From Gambelia wislizenii (taxonomy: Eukaryota > Chordata > Lepidosauria > Squamata > Crotaphytidae), in NCBI GenBank assembly GCA_030847615.1, contig JAUMIR010000005.1:113179116-113243115 (forward strand): 64,000 nucleotides of DNA. The letters are read 5' to 3'. Positions 46,886 through 59,364 of this stretch are shown one piece after another. Each line of letters opens with the position of its first letter. Position 1 is the first letter of the stretch. The notes beneath the pieces were generated by a model. It was not told the origin of the DNA. It saw only the letters and a program-made list of their open reading frames with translations, and ran no database searches. Made by a program: the position numbers and the translations under genes.

Positions 46886-47240
46886 ATATTGACAAATTGG
46901 AGTGTGTCCAGAGGAGGGCGACTAAAATGGTGAAAGATCTGGAAACCATTCCTTATGAGGAAAGACTTAGGGAGTTGGGTATATTTAGCATGGAAAAAAT
47001 ATGGTTAAGGGGTGATATGGTAGCCCTGTTTAAGTATTTGAAGGGGTGTCATATTGAGGATAGAGCAAGCTTATTTTCTGTTGCTCCAGAGACTAGAACA
47101 TGGAACAATGGATGCAAGCTCCAGGAACAGAGATTCCACCTCAACATTAGGAGGTGGACAAGGTGGAAGATTGGTTCAATTAAAACTCAGCCTCCTTTAG
47201 CAGAATGCACAAATGGAAGCATTGAATCTCCTAGGATGCT
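46886..47240 (+). pseudogene. CR1 LINE ORF2 C-terminal fragment
   Basis: An almost intact frame reads KLECVQRRATKMVKDLE, YEERLRELGIFSMEK, GDMVALFKYLKGCH and FHLNIRRW, the conserved end of CR1 ORF2. It is truncated on both sides and joined directly to a family B repeat on its left. Confidence 0.85.
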
Positions 47241-47281
47241 GTGACACTAGTTTTAGCAAAGTAAGGCAAACAAAGTAAGTT

Positions 47282-47619
47282 CAGTAGGACCCCCGTATCC
47301 CCACGGGATTGGTTCCATGGCCCCATGGATAATGAAATCCATGGATAATAGCAAATTCCCCTGTCACCATTCCCGCCATGGGAGCGATCCTGGGGAATGA
47401 TCCTGGTGGTAATGGGAGAAGGGAGGCAGATCTACTCTTCCCTTCCCTTCCCTTCCCTTCTACATCACTATTCTCACCATGGGAGTGATCCCAAGGGTGA
47501 AGGGAGAAGAGAGGCAGATCTATTACTACTCCCCTCCCTCCCCTATCCACCCTCCACTGTCTCCATCACGGATAATTGAAGCAGCAGATGGCTAATCAGT
47601 GGATGTTGGGGTGCTACTG
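47282..47619. repeat. Pogo-like MITE
   Basis: CAGTAGGACCCCCGTATCC at the left is inverted relative to GGTGCTACTG at the right. TA follows the right end. The interior contains (CTTCC)n and purine/pyrimidine-biased blocks. Confidence 0.7.
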
Positions 47620-47639
47620 TATGCAAACTTCATAGCTAA

Positions 47640-49720
47640 AAACTTTACTAATCGCATTTAAAGGTACAGAGATGTGTGTGTGTGTGTGTAGTGCCTAAGC
47701 CCTGGCTAACTACAGGAAAGTTTTAAGAAGAGGAGCAGCTCAGCAGAGCCTCCACTCACCATTCTTGAGGGAGGAGGAAGGGAAAGAGAGGAAGAGAGAG
47801 AGAGAGAGGAATCTTTTATGTGCTTGCAAACACACCTGGAAGGTCCTCAGGTCATATGGTGTGGTTGATTAGATACAACACCACAATGGGTGACAGAGGA
47901 AATTGGAAAAGTTCTAGAGACAGCATGTATAGGATGTATAGGGTAGAGGCATACAGGAAACCCTTAATGTCTTACTGTCTAGCAACATATTTAGGTGCAG
48001 TGGGTGTCTCCATTCCATAGGATGGAGACATAGCATATCAAAATGGGAGAAGTGCATAGTGTGAAAAAGACCTAGAGATGCACTTGAGTTAGAATGGGGT
48101 GGACAGCTGAGTTGAGGGGGCACTCTTGGGGCTGCCAAAGTGCTCAGGGATACAAATTTATTTATTTTTAAAAGTTTATTTTAATTTTTTAAAATGTTTT
48201 TAAGGTGAACAGTACTAAAACAAATATTAAAATAGATTTAAAAAATGATGCAGACAGGATCGCACATAGGTGGTTAGCATGGAATATTTGGCTGATGATT
48301 GAGAGAGACTAGGAAACTATGCAATGAGCATAGAGTCAAAAGGATACTGTATATATTAAAGTCCAAAGATGGTTTCACTATGTATGAAGGTGTTTATTGC
48401 ATTTTTCTGAGGGTGGTGATGGGGAATAAAACAGAACCTAACTTGTCAATATAGAAATAATTTAGATTAATATGCTCACTACACTGAAAAATGCAAAGTC
48501 TGCTAATTTGTACTCCTTGTGCTTCTGTTGGCTACAATTCCTCAGGCAGTTTGGTAGACTCACAGTATTAGTAAAGATTTTATTTCATACTGTTAAAGGA
48601 ACCTCATGTTTGTGGCCTTTTTACTTAATTGAATGCCTCTTATTAAGCTACACTGGACCTTTCCTTTGTGTGTATGCCTGCCAACAAGCCAATGCAATCA
48701 GTTCTCTGTAATGTTGTATAAACTAACTTCAGCACCATTTATTCCATGGGAAAAAGAACAAGAACTACATTATGTTGTTTGGCTTCCCTATACACACAAC
48801 AGTGTTTCTGTTAACAAATTATTATTAATAACGTGGGGGAATTAGAGAATGTACAAACAAGAATAGGCAGAAACGAATGGATTTCACCACTTCAGTAAAT
48901 CCATGATTTATTTAATACCATCCTGCTATAGGAAGGAAATGCTGTAGATTAGGTGATTTATTTGGTTTATTTTTATGTATGCAGAAAATGACATTCTTAT
49001 TGCCCTTCTGTTATGTGAAATGAATAGATAATACATTTGTAGCCCATCTCTGAGATACAACCATTAAGAGTACCAGAAAGTAGACTGGAAAATCACATAT
49101 GGTAAGCCTATAATTCTTGGCTGTATTAATTGTTGATCCCATCTACAGCCAATTTGTGCTTATTTTCCTGTTTATTCTTACTTGGAGTCTAGCTCATGTT
49201 CCTATGGGATTTTGTGTATGTATCACAAATTGCAACTTGTCCTATTGTATGGATGCTTTGGACGCAATCCTAAGACATGTTTCCATTAATCCACTAATAG
49301 GTAAAATATTTCAGTTGTTTTGCTGAATTAGTTTCAAGCTGACTTACCCTTGGTAAACACTGTATTTAAAGAGATAAATAAAACATATCCATAAATAAGC
49401 AGACTTATGCTACAGGTCTGATAAAAAGCAAATTCTTATTTTTAGTTCTTTCTGATTTACCTTCCATCAGATTATCAGTGTGGAGGGGGAGGGTTTTATC
49501 AGTAACCTGGCTACAGAAAGTATTATTCACATTGATGAGTGCTAAAAGTAACCATAAAATCTGAATTTGCATTGATAAATTCAAAAAGCTTTAGCCCATT
49601 TTGCACTTGATCTAGATTGTTTCAGTTTATAAAGTCCACCACACACACACACCAGCCTGCCTTCCATTCCACTCTTTCCTTGGAAATAAACCTCCCCATA
49701 TGTCTGTTTGCAAGCAGGGA
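47640..49720. other. Anonymous sequence
   Basis: (TG)n near 47672-47690 and (AG)n near 47796-47812. No gene was recognised. Confidence 0.4.
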
Positions 49721-49724
49721 TTTA

Positions 49725-50794
49725 GGGTGCACCTACATCAGCTAAAATAATCTGGGTGCAGTGCAAAGTATTCTGGAGCCGGAGCTGCCCTGGATTCCCT
49801 CTATTATTGGTACACTCCACGGGGACGCATGTGTCCCTGCTGTGTTGTCCAATGCCATTGGCACTGGCACAAGTCACACAGGGTCTGTCTATACGATTTA
49901 AAAAATCTGTTTGAGGGTTTAAAAATATGAATAGGCTGCTGTTTGTATGCATACGATCCACCTACATGATTTTTACCCCCCCCTAAACTCTGTATGACCC
50001 CCCCTTTCCCAGCTGGCTGAAGCGAGCAAGCCAAGCAGCAGTTTTAAATCTCCTGCTGCTTTAAAAAAAAAAAAAAAAATTAAAAAGGTGCCTGCTTTGC
50101 GGACATTCGGTTTTCCCTATTTACAATATAAATAAAAATAAATATATAAAATTCATGGACTTACCGGACTCTTGTTTAGCTGGGAATCCAACATGGCAGC
50201 CGGTCCCAATTCCCCTCCTTGCTAGCCCCACCCCCTCTACTCAGCCAGCAAATCAGATTACACTGCCTGTTTGTATATATGTGAATGGGGCATACAGACC
50301 ATCAGCCATACGAATGGCTGTACGGATTTTATGCCGAGATCCGCTACTCCTTCCGAAAGCCAAATCCATATAGTTTACAGGGGATTCGCTAGCCCCCCTT
50401 CTGAATGACACGTATGAATCCGAATGGCTATGTGTACAGAAGAGTGATCTTCCGAACGGTGTACGTATTTTTTTTTTACTGTGTATATGGGCCCATACTC
50501 TAAGGCTAGAATTGAGGTGTCCAGGGTTGATCACATGGCTGGGCACCTCGTTGTAACCACAGAGAACTCAACTTGTGCCAGTGGCTGTGCCTCTGGACAA
50601 TACAGCAGACACACATGTGAAGTCCTGTAAAATAGTGAGTTTTTGAACTTTGTTTTAAGGGTGGTTTAGTGTGGGTTTGGTGCTGAACAGGCCAGACATT
50701 TGCACCAGAATTGGGGATTGGGCCTGTGTTGTCTAAACTGATCGCTGTGGGGATGGGGAAGAGGATGTTTTATTAGGCTGATGTAGACAAGCCC
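49725..50794. repeat. Outer MITE of a nested pair
   Basis: GGGTGCACCTACATCAGC at the left is inverted relative to GGCTGATGTAGACAAGCCC at the right, a hAT-like end type. It is interrupted by the element at 49881-50494. Confidence 0.6.
49881..50494. repeat. Inner CpG-retaining TIR element
   Basis: GGGTCTGTCTATACGA at the left and the imperfect inverted GTGTATATGGGCCC at the right bound about 614 bp. Several CGAATGG/CCATTCG words recur inverted inside (around 50308-50440). CpGs are frequent compared with the surroundings, suggesting a recent insertion. Non-coding. Confidence 0.5.
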
Positions 50795-51069
50795 ATAGAG
50801 ATCTCATTGAATAGCTGTGGAACAGGAAGCCCAACCAGAAAACACTAGATCACCAGATGTGGCATTGCACATACACACAGTTGCCATATGCCACTTCCTC
50901 AAATACAGATATCTAATTTGCATATTATGCTATTTATTCTACTTGTGCAAGATATTCTAATTTACATTCTAATTATTAATTGTTCAACTTTTTCTCCCAC
51001 TGTGTTTGAAACATTATACCATTATTTTTTTTTACATTTAGAACTCATCTAAGACAACCTGTATAAACT

Positions 51070-51205
51070 TTAAGGTAATGGACTTGGAACAGGAAGAACC
51101 ACATTCAAATCCCTGCTTCATCATGGAATTTACCATGTGACCTTGGACCAGTATTACCTCTCAGCAAATCTACCTGGAAAGGCTGCACAAGAAATACAAA
51201 TAGGA
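51070..51205 (+). repeat. tRNA/CORE-type SINE fragment, family S2
   Basis: 'acattcaaatccctgcttca' contains a B-box-like TTCAAATCC. 'ccatgtgaccttggaccag' is the CORE-SINE central word, followed by 'ctctcagcaaatctacct'. The tail is lost. Confidence 0.65.
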
Positions 51206-51429
51206 ATAGGAAAACAGAAACCATATAAAGTGTCCATGTACATGCCTGGTGTGATGGTGGGAGGGGGATATTTCATCATGCACAGGCACCCCAATGTTAT
51301 GTTCATTGGATCAGCATAGGCTTTTTTGCCTTTTAGAGCTGAACACAAAAGGTACAGATCCATAAAAATATGAAGTCCCTGAGAGTGACTCGGGGAAGGT
51401 AAAGGCAAAATAACAAACCACACCTCCTT

Positions 51430-51835
51430 TCCTCAAATTTTGCCCTACCTTGTCCCTATCTTTATTTCTATTTGAACCCTCTCACTGCAACTTTCACCCT
51501 CCTTTTTTTTCTTTTTCTTGTCTGACCTCATGTATCAACAATACCTTTTCTCCCTTAGTAAGCTGCTGCACCTTTCCCCTTTTCTAGCCTCATTTGCACC
51601 ACTGCCATTCTCCCCTGCTTTGCTTTTAGCAATCCACCACTTACATATCTCACCATGCCTCCCTTACCCCTCACTTCATGCTGCCCCATAACCCTTCACT
51701 TACACATACACCCATAACCAGGTAATCAGGCAGGCAAGTGAAGGCAATGGTATCACTTCTTCAGCACAGGCCTTGTCTAGATGGACTGTTTATCACATCT
51801 TGGTCCTGTCTTTGAATCTTGCAGTCCTAACAACG
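51430..51835. other. Pyrimidine-rich anonymous sequence
   Basis: C+T-biased and non-coding. No family was recognised. Confidence 0.4.
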
Positions 51836-52098
51836 TAAGTGCAGTGTTTAAATGCCAGCACTGCAAGTCACCACGTTGCAAGTTCGATTCCAGTAGGCTC
51901 CAAGGTTCACTCAGTCTTCCATCCTTTCATAGGTCTGTAAAATGAGTACCCAGTTTGTGGGGGGCAATTAGCTAACACACATTGGAAACTGCTTAACGCA
52001 GTGTAGATGTGTAAATAGCTATTGCTTAAAACAATTTCTAAGCCGCTCTGATAGCCTTGAGGCTGAAGAGCGGGGTATAAATAAATAAATAAAAATTA
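51836..52098 (+). repeat. tRNA-derived SINE, family S1 copy 2
   Basis: Same body as 6583-6859, with a good B-box GTTCGATTCC, 'gtaaaatgagtacccag' and an (AAAT)n tail. The first bases of the A-box side are missing. Confidence 0.8.
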
Positions 52099-52144
52099 GC
52101 AAAATGTTTTTTGGCTTCTGCCTTCTTTAATAGTTCAAAATAAT

Positions 52145-52730
52145 AGTGAGCTGTTTTCAAAGTGGCAGTTTGAACTCTATTGCCAACATTCTTAAATGGA
52201 TGATAATATTAAGTATTATCCTCTAGGGTGAGACCACACAGTGTTAAGGTTCTGGATCATGCCCTTGTGATTCCACGTGTTGTATTACCTGAATTTCTTA
52301 AAAAGATAGCCACTTTTAGAAGCACAGTGACTGCTCCTATAATAAACAAAGTATCACTTAACAATCCTGCAATCTTGACTATATGAATGAATGTAGATGT
52401 ACACAAGGTCATCCACAATATGATGGAAAGCAACCACAGACCTGTGCATATGTTTCTGGAATTACAAGTCTGCAGTCCTGACTAGAAAGTATGAGCAACC
52501 AGTGGCTAAACATTTAACTCGAAACACCACAGCCTCTCTGATTTGTCTTTGAAAGTGGCATGCCTTCTCTTTCAAGCATTTTGTGTAAAAGGGAAAATTT
52601 CTGGATCCAGCGACTTAAGACCTTAATACTGCATGGTCTCATCCTAGAAGATAATACATAATACCACCACCCACTTTGGAATGTTCACAATAGAGTGTTG
52701 TAACCTACCATGTTGGATGCAGCTCACTTT
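52145..52730. repeat. Element with long terminal inverted repeats
   Basis: The left arm (about 52145-52275) and right arm (about 52590-52730) are reverse complements. Key pairs are 'ctctattgccaacattc' with the complement of 'gaatgttcacaatagag', and 'tctagggtgagaccacacag' with the complement of 'catggtctcatcctaga'. The arms are at least 120 bp, with a centre of about 300 bp and no coding. Confidence 0.6.
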
Positions 52731-52825
52731 TATTTCAGGCAGCTGAAGAATACAGAAGCTAAAACATTTTGGTAATTCATTTATAAAAGTGTTTGTTAAT
52801 AACTCTAAATATATATATATATATA

Positions 52826-53368
52826 TAGGACTTTATCAGACCTAACCCCATTAATGTTCATGTCCCACCAAAGCTGAAAGTGAACTTTCCTACCTTAAGC
52901 AGTGTGAAAATGCAGCCCAGCAGTAATGGGGCACAAATGGAGCTCCATTTAATTCTGGGTTCCAGATCTCAGTGATTCTAGTGAGAAGACGCAAGCATGG
53001 TAAATTTGAAAAAAACACACATCAAAGATACAAAAAGTACACACAAGCACAGAGACATACTTCACAACTTATAAGTAAACAAGGGAAGTTCATAAAAAGA
53101 GTGTCCCCTACCTGGCTGTTGCAATCTCACCTGGAAGTGTTGTGTCATGGATGCTGTATTCACGTGAGCACAGTGGCACAAAATTTCAAATGATGGCAAA
53201 TCTGGCAACAAAGCACCACAGCAGATCTATTGGCAGCTTTGGCTGTCAATAAAAAAGAATGGCTTTTGAACTTGACATGATTACGAAAGGACAACGTCTG
53301 GTATGTGCACCCTTTCATATCCATCAGGTGTCATTATGATGCCATATTTGCCACATCTGATAAAGTCC
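52826..53368 (+). repeat. MITE family T, copy 4 (both ends intact)
   Basis: GGACTTTATCAGAC at 52826 and TCTGATAAAGTCC ending at 53368, 543 bp. The body is shared with the other three copies. It is inserted directly after an (AT)n run (52808-52825). Confidence 0.85.
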
Positions 53369-53369
53369 A

Positions 53370-55435
53370 TGGCGATTAATCACATCCTTCTGGGATCCAG
53401 AAGAAAAAACTTGTCAGAAGTCTTTTTTATTTTGTTTGTTTCTTGTAATGAGAGAGAGATTGTTTCCAAAAGAGGTACCTGTGCTACATGTGTTTTATGT
53501 CTTTATAAAGTTTATATAGTAGTCCTCATCACTGACACATTTGGAAAAGAGTTGTCAGAAACAGGAAACAAACCATTAAAAAAAACAGAGGTGGGGGAAA
53601 TTCCCATTGCACCAATAGACTATAAACAATGTTCTGTCACTGATACAAACAAGCAACAAGTAATAATGTGTTTGGGAATCCAAATACTGAAAATATTGGC
53701 ACAACTAATCTATGTGATTTGATTAAATAAATGTGTACCCTATGAGTAGCTATCCATGACAAAGACCAAGGTGTCCACATCTCTACTTTACTATACACAA
53801 AGAAGCTGTCTGGCCTCATATCTGCATCTTCCTTTAACACTGGCAGTGAGATAGTGTCCTCCACTGCACCTAAGGAAAATAGACTCATTTAGGGGTACAG
53901 ACTGACTTGTGACATACAATTCTATTCCCCAAGAGTGTAGGGTGCACAGAAGAAATGGCTTTGGAAATGTTCATCCTCTCCTCACCACCTGAATCAGATG
54001 CCTCATTCTCCTTGAGGTTAGGGCCAGCTCATTACAAGGCTGAGTTGTATTGAGCAGTCTCTGCTCCAAAGACCTACCCTAAATAGCAAAACCAAGATCC
54101 CATTTAAACATATGAGGTAAACAAATAAACTAATCTAGCTGTTTTCAAACCAATATATAAATGCCCTTTAATCCACAGGAAAAAGCTTTTCTAGAAAAGG
54201 GCATACCATGACAATTCATTCAAACTGCTGCTACTGCTGCTATGATGCTAACCCAAGAGAATATTAAATGAAATCAGGAAGTAATGGAAAGGACAATTGT
54301 GTTAAAAGAGCTAAGACACAGACCAACAGAGACTGATGATGCAATTACCTTTCACTGAGGCTGGGCACTTCTAATATGATAAGGACCCACATAGTTCAAC
54401 ACTAAGGATGAAGAGGCAAACAATAAGTCTCATTTTAAAGTAGATTTGCGTTGCGGCTGGTAAAATACTCTGCATCTCATTGATTAGAATGCCAAAGAAG
54501 TTCTACATCGTGTCACACTATTTGCTGAAAAGAAACTCCAGGAGAGGTATTCAAAGGCTATTTAATGAGAAGTGGTGGAACTAAAGAATGTGGAAGAAAA
54601 GAACTGAACAAACATTAAGTTCAGTGCCATCAATACACTCCTGATAACAATGAGGATATTGAATATTTATAGAAGGAGTGGATTAACAAAGTGCTGAAAA
54701 ATCCTTCTGTTGTTCCTCAAAGATGAAAAAAGGGCTATATTTAGAATCATACTGTCTCCTCTAATACTTTTTAATTTCAACTCATTATTTTTTTAATGCT
54801 GAGAAACAGCACCAATCAGTGGTATCCCTCTAATAGTTACAGATTCAACGGTTTTTGCAATATTGCTGAGAAGGCAAGCTCCCTTTTTAGTCTCGGTTAG
54901 CACTGTGAAACTGAGGAATACTGGGACTGAAAGCATGTTCATTACATCTCAGGATCTGCATGCAGTGTTATCTTCTTATGCTTTGGATGCACCAAGCTGG
55001 CTGTTCTGATCAAAAAATACAAGGAGGCTTCTTATCAGATCTAAGCTTTCATCCAGCAGCAGGATTACTCTGAGTTAAGGCGTGATCCTGAAGCTTTTGG
55101 TTTATCTTTCTGTCCTGATTTCCTGTTTGCACCTGAGTCCTAGCCCCTAGTTTGTCCATTGGTATTCATTTGTGTTTCTTTCCTGACTTCTAGCTTGCTT
55201 CTTCATTTTACTTCTTGATTCTGACTTTTTGTTTATCATTGTGTTCTCACTTACTCTTCACATATAGGGAAGTTTATTGGATTTGGCTGAACCTGAACCA
55301 AAGCAACCCCCTTTAAAACCAGTTTTGTTGCTTTTCTGCAGTAACACAACTGAAGCTGGAACCTAAATGAAACTTTCTTAAGGCTTCAAACTTCAGAACA
55401 TTAGGGAGTATCTTAAAATGGGGAGGGGAGGCACC
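53370..55435. other. Anonymous AT-rich sequence
   Basis: No gene was supported. The 139-codon frame at 53303-53722 overlaps a MITE end and has no motif. Confidence 0.4.
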
Positions 55436-55439
55436 TTCA

Positions 55440-55775
55440 AGGTTTCATGCATCCAACTGGGCCGGCCGCTCCCATGGAGCAGCCCTTTTATGCCCAGTTC
55501 CCCCCCCTTACTTTGACCAATCAGGGCCGGGCAGGGCCCTCCTGATTGGTCCTTCTCCCATTCTCCCTCCCCTGCCGTGGAGGCCTCTGGGAGGAAGAAA
55601 GGGGGAAAATGGCAGTGCCCGTGGCTGCCATGCGGCCACTCCCTCCCCTCCCCCACCACAAGGCCAAAATGCCGATCGGGGTGGGGGTGGGGTTTTGGAG
55701 GGCTGGTGTGATCCGGGCTGCTGGAGGGGCCGCAAAACAGCCCCGCCGGCCAGCGGCGAGCCCCCTTCTCTGAAA
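55440..55775 (+). repeat. Promoter-like repeat, family R1 copy 2 (GC-rich half)
   Basis: Stem AACTGGGC (55455-55462) with GCCCAGTT (55492-55499). Inverted CCAATCAGG...CCTGATTGG arms at about 55506-55542. ATGGCAGTGCCCGTGGCTGC at 55609. End 'cggccagcggcgagccccc' as in copy 1. The frame from 55609 begins MAVPVAAMRPLPPLPHHK, similar in style to copies 1 and 3. Confidence 0.65.
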
Positions 55776-55899
55776 ATTCTTAGTTTGGGAAGGGTGATGG
55801 AGTGGGGTTCAATGACTAATGGGGATGTAAAAAATAATCACAGATTTTTCTTGTGGTTGACCAAAAAGTGTATCTCAACATACTGAAACATCCAACAAA

Positions 55900-56225
55900 A
55901 AAGGCAGTTAATGCTGTGAGGGTTTTTTGTTTGTTTTGCTATATATTTTGGTATTTTTAATGAAAATAATTATTTGTACATAAAAGCTTGTGTTTTTCAC
56001 AATGATGAATTTTGACAAAATACATTGTTTTCTGTGCCAGAATTTGTTTTCCCACAAAAATTGTGCATAGCAGTTTTTTATGCAATTGATTTTTTTCACA
56101 AAGTCCAGAACTTCATAAAAGTGAAAAATGCACAGAACTCTCATAATCTCAGAAGTGATGATTGATATTAAATTATTTGTCCTTGCATGCAAGAATTAAC
56201 TAGATTAACATCCCTATCCTGTAAT
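55900..56225. other. AT-rich sequence, possibly diverged family B
   Basis: Contains weak 'ttttctgtgccagaatttg' units. The relationship to family B is uncertain. Confidence 0.3.
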
Positions 56226-56885
56226 CATGGTACATATTTTGCAACAGACTATCCCACTCACAGTGCTTTGAAGGAGGGATTGTGACTCTGATGTTTAAAA
56301 AAATTCACTTGTTGGTTCTCTTACTCCTTCAGCATTCAGTGTTGGGGATGTGCAGGCTGTACTGAATTAGGACGTTACCTTATGCTCGTGGCAGGCTTTA
56401 GTTGGCTTTAATATTCTACAATCTTTTTCTCCTTCTTTAGTTCCTGAATGAGTTCCTTTCCCTATTCCTTTCTTTCCCTCAACAAATCAGTCTCCCAATC
56501 AATGTTTTCCTCCCTGAACTATACAAATCTTTCTGTTGTTTACTCTTTTTGTTTTTGTGTTTTCCTTAATGTATTAGGCAATTAATCCCGCTCCTCCCTT
56601 ACATAAAATCTATAATATATTTTTAATTCCATCCCTTTCCATTTCATGACCATCCATTTTTGTGTGTCTCTCCTCCTCCTCCTCCTCCTCTTTTTTATTA
56701 TCATCATCATCATCCTTGTCATTGTCATCATCATAATCCTATAGCTTTTTCTCCAATCATTTTGCTATTCAAATTTTATTTAACTTTTCCCTTCCAGTTC
56801 TTCCAGTTTTCTTTCATTTACTGTTTCTACTGAGTGTCCCCACTGGATTGTCAGTCTTTTTGTGAAGTAAAGTAGTCTTTACAAA
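56226..56885. other. Anonymous sequence with (CTC)n and (ATC)n
   Basis: Trinucleotide runs: (CTC)n at about 56670-56690 and (ATC)n at about 56697-56730. No gene was recognised. Confidence 0.6.
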
Positions 56886-57110
56886 GGAGATTGTCACACT
56901 ACACTGTTATGGTGTTACTATTCCACTTTATTTGCTATGGCTTCCTTCTGTGGAATCCTGGGATTTGCAGTTTAGGGAGGTGCATTTACAACTCTCAGCC
57001 AGAGAGCTCTTGGGCCTCACTAAACTAGAAACCCCAGAATTCCACAGGAGGAAGCCAGAGCAGTTAAAGTGGAATAGACAACACTATAACAGTGTAGTGT
57101 GAAAATCTCC
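56886..57110. repeat. Palindromic hAT-like MITE (225 bp)
   Basis: GGAGATTGTCACACTACACT at the left is inverted relative to the right end GTGTAGTGTGAAAATCTCC. The inner halves are also complementary (TATTCCACTTTA..., GGCTTCC..TGTGGAAT, then mirrored). This is an abundant squamate MITE type. Confidence 0.8.
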
Positions 57111-57119
57111 TAAGACTCA

Positions 57120-57725
57120 GTCTATTTGGTAGACCATATCTCCCTTTATGAACCAGCCTGGGCTCTGAGATCATCAGGAGAGACCCTTCTTTCACTTCCA
57201 CCACCATTGCAAGTGCTGTTGGTGGGGATGCGAGAGATGGCTTTCTTGCTTGCTGCCCCTAGACTCTGGAGTTACCTTCCCAGAGAGGCCAGAATGGCCC
57301 TCTCTTTGTTGTCCTTCTGTCAGAAGACTAAAACATTTTCATTCAGACAGGCTTTTAAAACAGAAAGTTTTTAAGGAATGGGCTAGGAGAATCTGCATTG
57401 TTTTAACTTGAACTGTTTTTAAGAGCTTTTTAAAATCTTTGTTCACACTACACCCACGGGACACTGAAGGATGATGTCATTTGATAATGGATCCTATTCC
57501 TGTTCTCACTGTGATCTTCTTGTGCACTTTTTGCCATGTCTGATAATCTCCTTATTCTTTTACTGTAGTTTGAATTGTTTCAATACTGTAAATAGTCTAA
57601 TTCTATTTTAATGCTCATTTTTGCATCTATTTAAGTGTATTCTTTTTTTAAAAAAAATGTGAGCTGCTTTGAGTCCCAATTCTGGAGGGATAGTGGGATA
57701 TAAATATCATCATCTTCATTAAATA
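57120..57725 (+). pseudogene. LINE ORF2 end and 3' UTR
   Basis: The frame at 57126-57374 reads SLYEPAWALRSSGETLLSL, then AAPRLWSYLPREARMALSL and FRQAFKT. This fits the 'LRSS...APRLWNSLPxExR...FKxxLKT' block found at the end of L2/CR1-like ORF2 proteins. The 3' end has 'gagctgctttgagtccc' and 'gggatataaat', a typical squamate LINE tail. The upstream RT is lost. A short 'atgtctgataatctcc' near 57536 resembles a family T end. Confidence 0.65.
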
Positions 57726-57889
57726 AGATATCTTATTAGGTAGATAAATCCCTCCTCCTTCCTGTAGTTATAGTTCATCTCATTGTGAGTGTCATATACA
57801 TTTTAAACAAGTACATCTGTGTTGTATATCATGTAGTAAGTCATTTCATGTCCTGTGTAATTGACAAACAGGGCTGCAAGCTTGTCAGT

Positions 57890-58305
57890 GATCCATCACA
57901 GATCTGTGCAGTAAGGATGTAATTCATCACTAATTTTCTTCTTGAAGGAACCAATAAGTAATTTTATCAATTTTCTTTTCACTATGAGACAGACTTTGAA
58001 AACTATGCAGTTTTTGAAGGCTACTTGCAATTCAGGACTTATTCTGAGCAAAATGTGTATCTGGTTATTTTGCACAGAAAACATATCTCCTGCTTAGAAA
58101 ACAGGATTTTCTGTGCTGGGTATATTATTTCTATGCGTAAATGTTGTTTTCTGGACAAAAAAAATGCTGTTTGTATCACTGAAATTGCTGTTTTCATTGC
58201 AAATCAACCACATGCAAGAGCAAATTTTGTGTAGGATGTCCCCAGTTGCAGGATTTTCTGCACAGGAAACAGCTTTTTCTATGAAGAAAATAATGTGTTC
58301 ATAGA
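57890..58305. repeat. Family B repeat, copy 4
   Basis: Aligned with 43640-44150 and ending in several TTTTCTGTGC / CTGCACAGGAAACAGC units. It directly precedes the Ngaro-type element. Confidence 0.6.
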
Positions 58306-58309
58306 ATTG

Positions 58310-59333
58310 GCTACCCTGCCAGCCAGTAGAGTCTCCCAGCCAGGAAGCCCTTTATGGGCTGCGGCAGAGAATGGAGACCATTTTATGATGTCTCTGGCAA
58401 GCGCTAGCAAGAAGAGGTGAGGGGTGGGGCCAGAGCTGTTATATAGGTCTGCCACCCCTCTTCTCAGCCTCTGTTTCTGGTGATGCAGGAGGTGGCAGTT
58501 GCTGAAGGGAGAAAGTGAGCTTGCAGAGAGGAGTGTGAGGAGGAATCTGAGTGTGGAGCAGAGCAGAATGAGCAGCAGCGGCCAGCAGAGGAGCGAGTGG
58601 GAAGGACTCACTGCTGGTGGTGGCCTCAAGTTCAGCCCTCAGGCCATGTCCTGGGGGGTCCCTGGTGCAGGGTGCTCTTTACAGCCCACCCAGGAAGGGA
58701 TTGCCACCGGCAATTCAAGTGGCCACTGTTGGGGATGCTTGCTGATCTCCGGGAAGTCAGGGGTGGGGGAAACGCCATGGCACGGCTGGGCCTAGGGGGG
58801 AGTCCTCAGTGGTGGGAGGTCTTGAGGGGCCCCTGAGTCACCCAGCAGGTTTTCACATGGGTGGCTGGAGAGCCCTGCTGCACTGCAGAAGCCACATTTG
58901 TGCCCTTGAGATGCTGCCATCCCACCCTTTGACACGGCAGCCGTGGGGGATATTTGGGCCTTTTCTCTGCCAGGGCTGCTCTTGCCAGGCCTTCTGGCCT
59001 GTGGGCCTGGCCTTCCACATGGCGGGCCTCACAGGAGCCACCTGAAGAGGTGGTGATTTGTGGCTGCTGCTGCAGGGGTGCGCTCTTGGGCATAGTGAGC
59101 AAGGGATAGGCCTGGGCCATTAGGGCCTTATGGGCAGGATTTGTGAGACCTGCTGGGCCTGGGCTTTGGGCCTATTGGCTGATTAATAGCAATAATAATA
59201 ATTATAATAATAGCCACAGTAGTAAGTGACAACACTTAAGGCACTGCCTTTTTCCTGTGGGGCCTACATAGCCCAGGTTTTGTGAGGCCTGTAAGGTCTA
59301 CTGGGCCTGGGCATTGGGCCTATTGGCTGATTA

Positions 59334-59364
<31 letters not shown>

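Noticed and set aside
53303..53722. 139-codon plus-strand ORF
   Set aside because: Begins inside the right end of a MITE and continues in AT-rich DNA without motifs.
58499..59120. Short ORFs on both strands before the Gag frame
   Set aside because: Overlapping frames without motifs in a GC-richer leader. No start context or conservation evidence.
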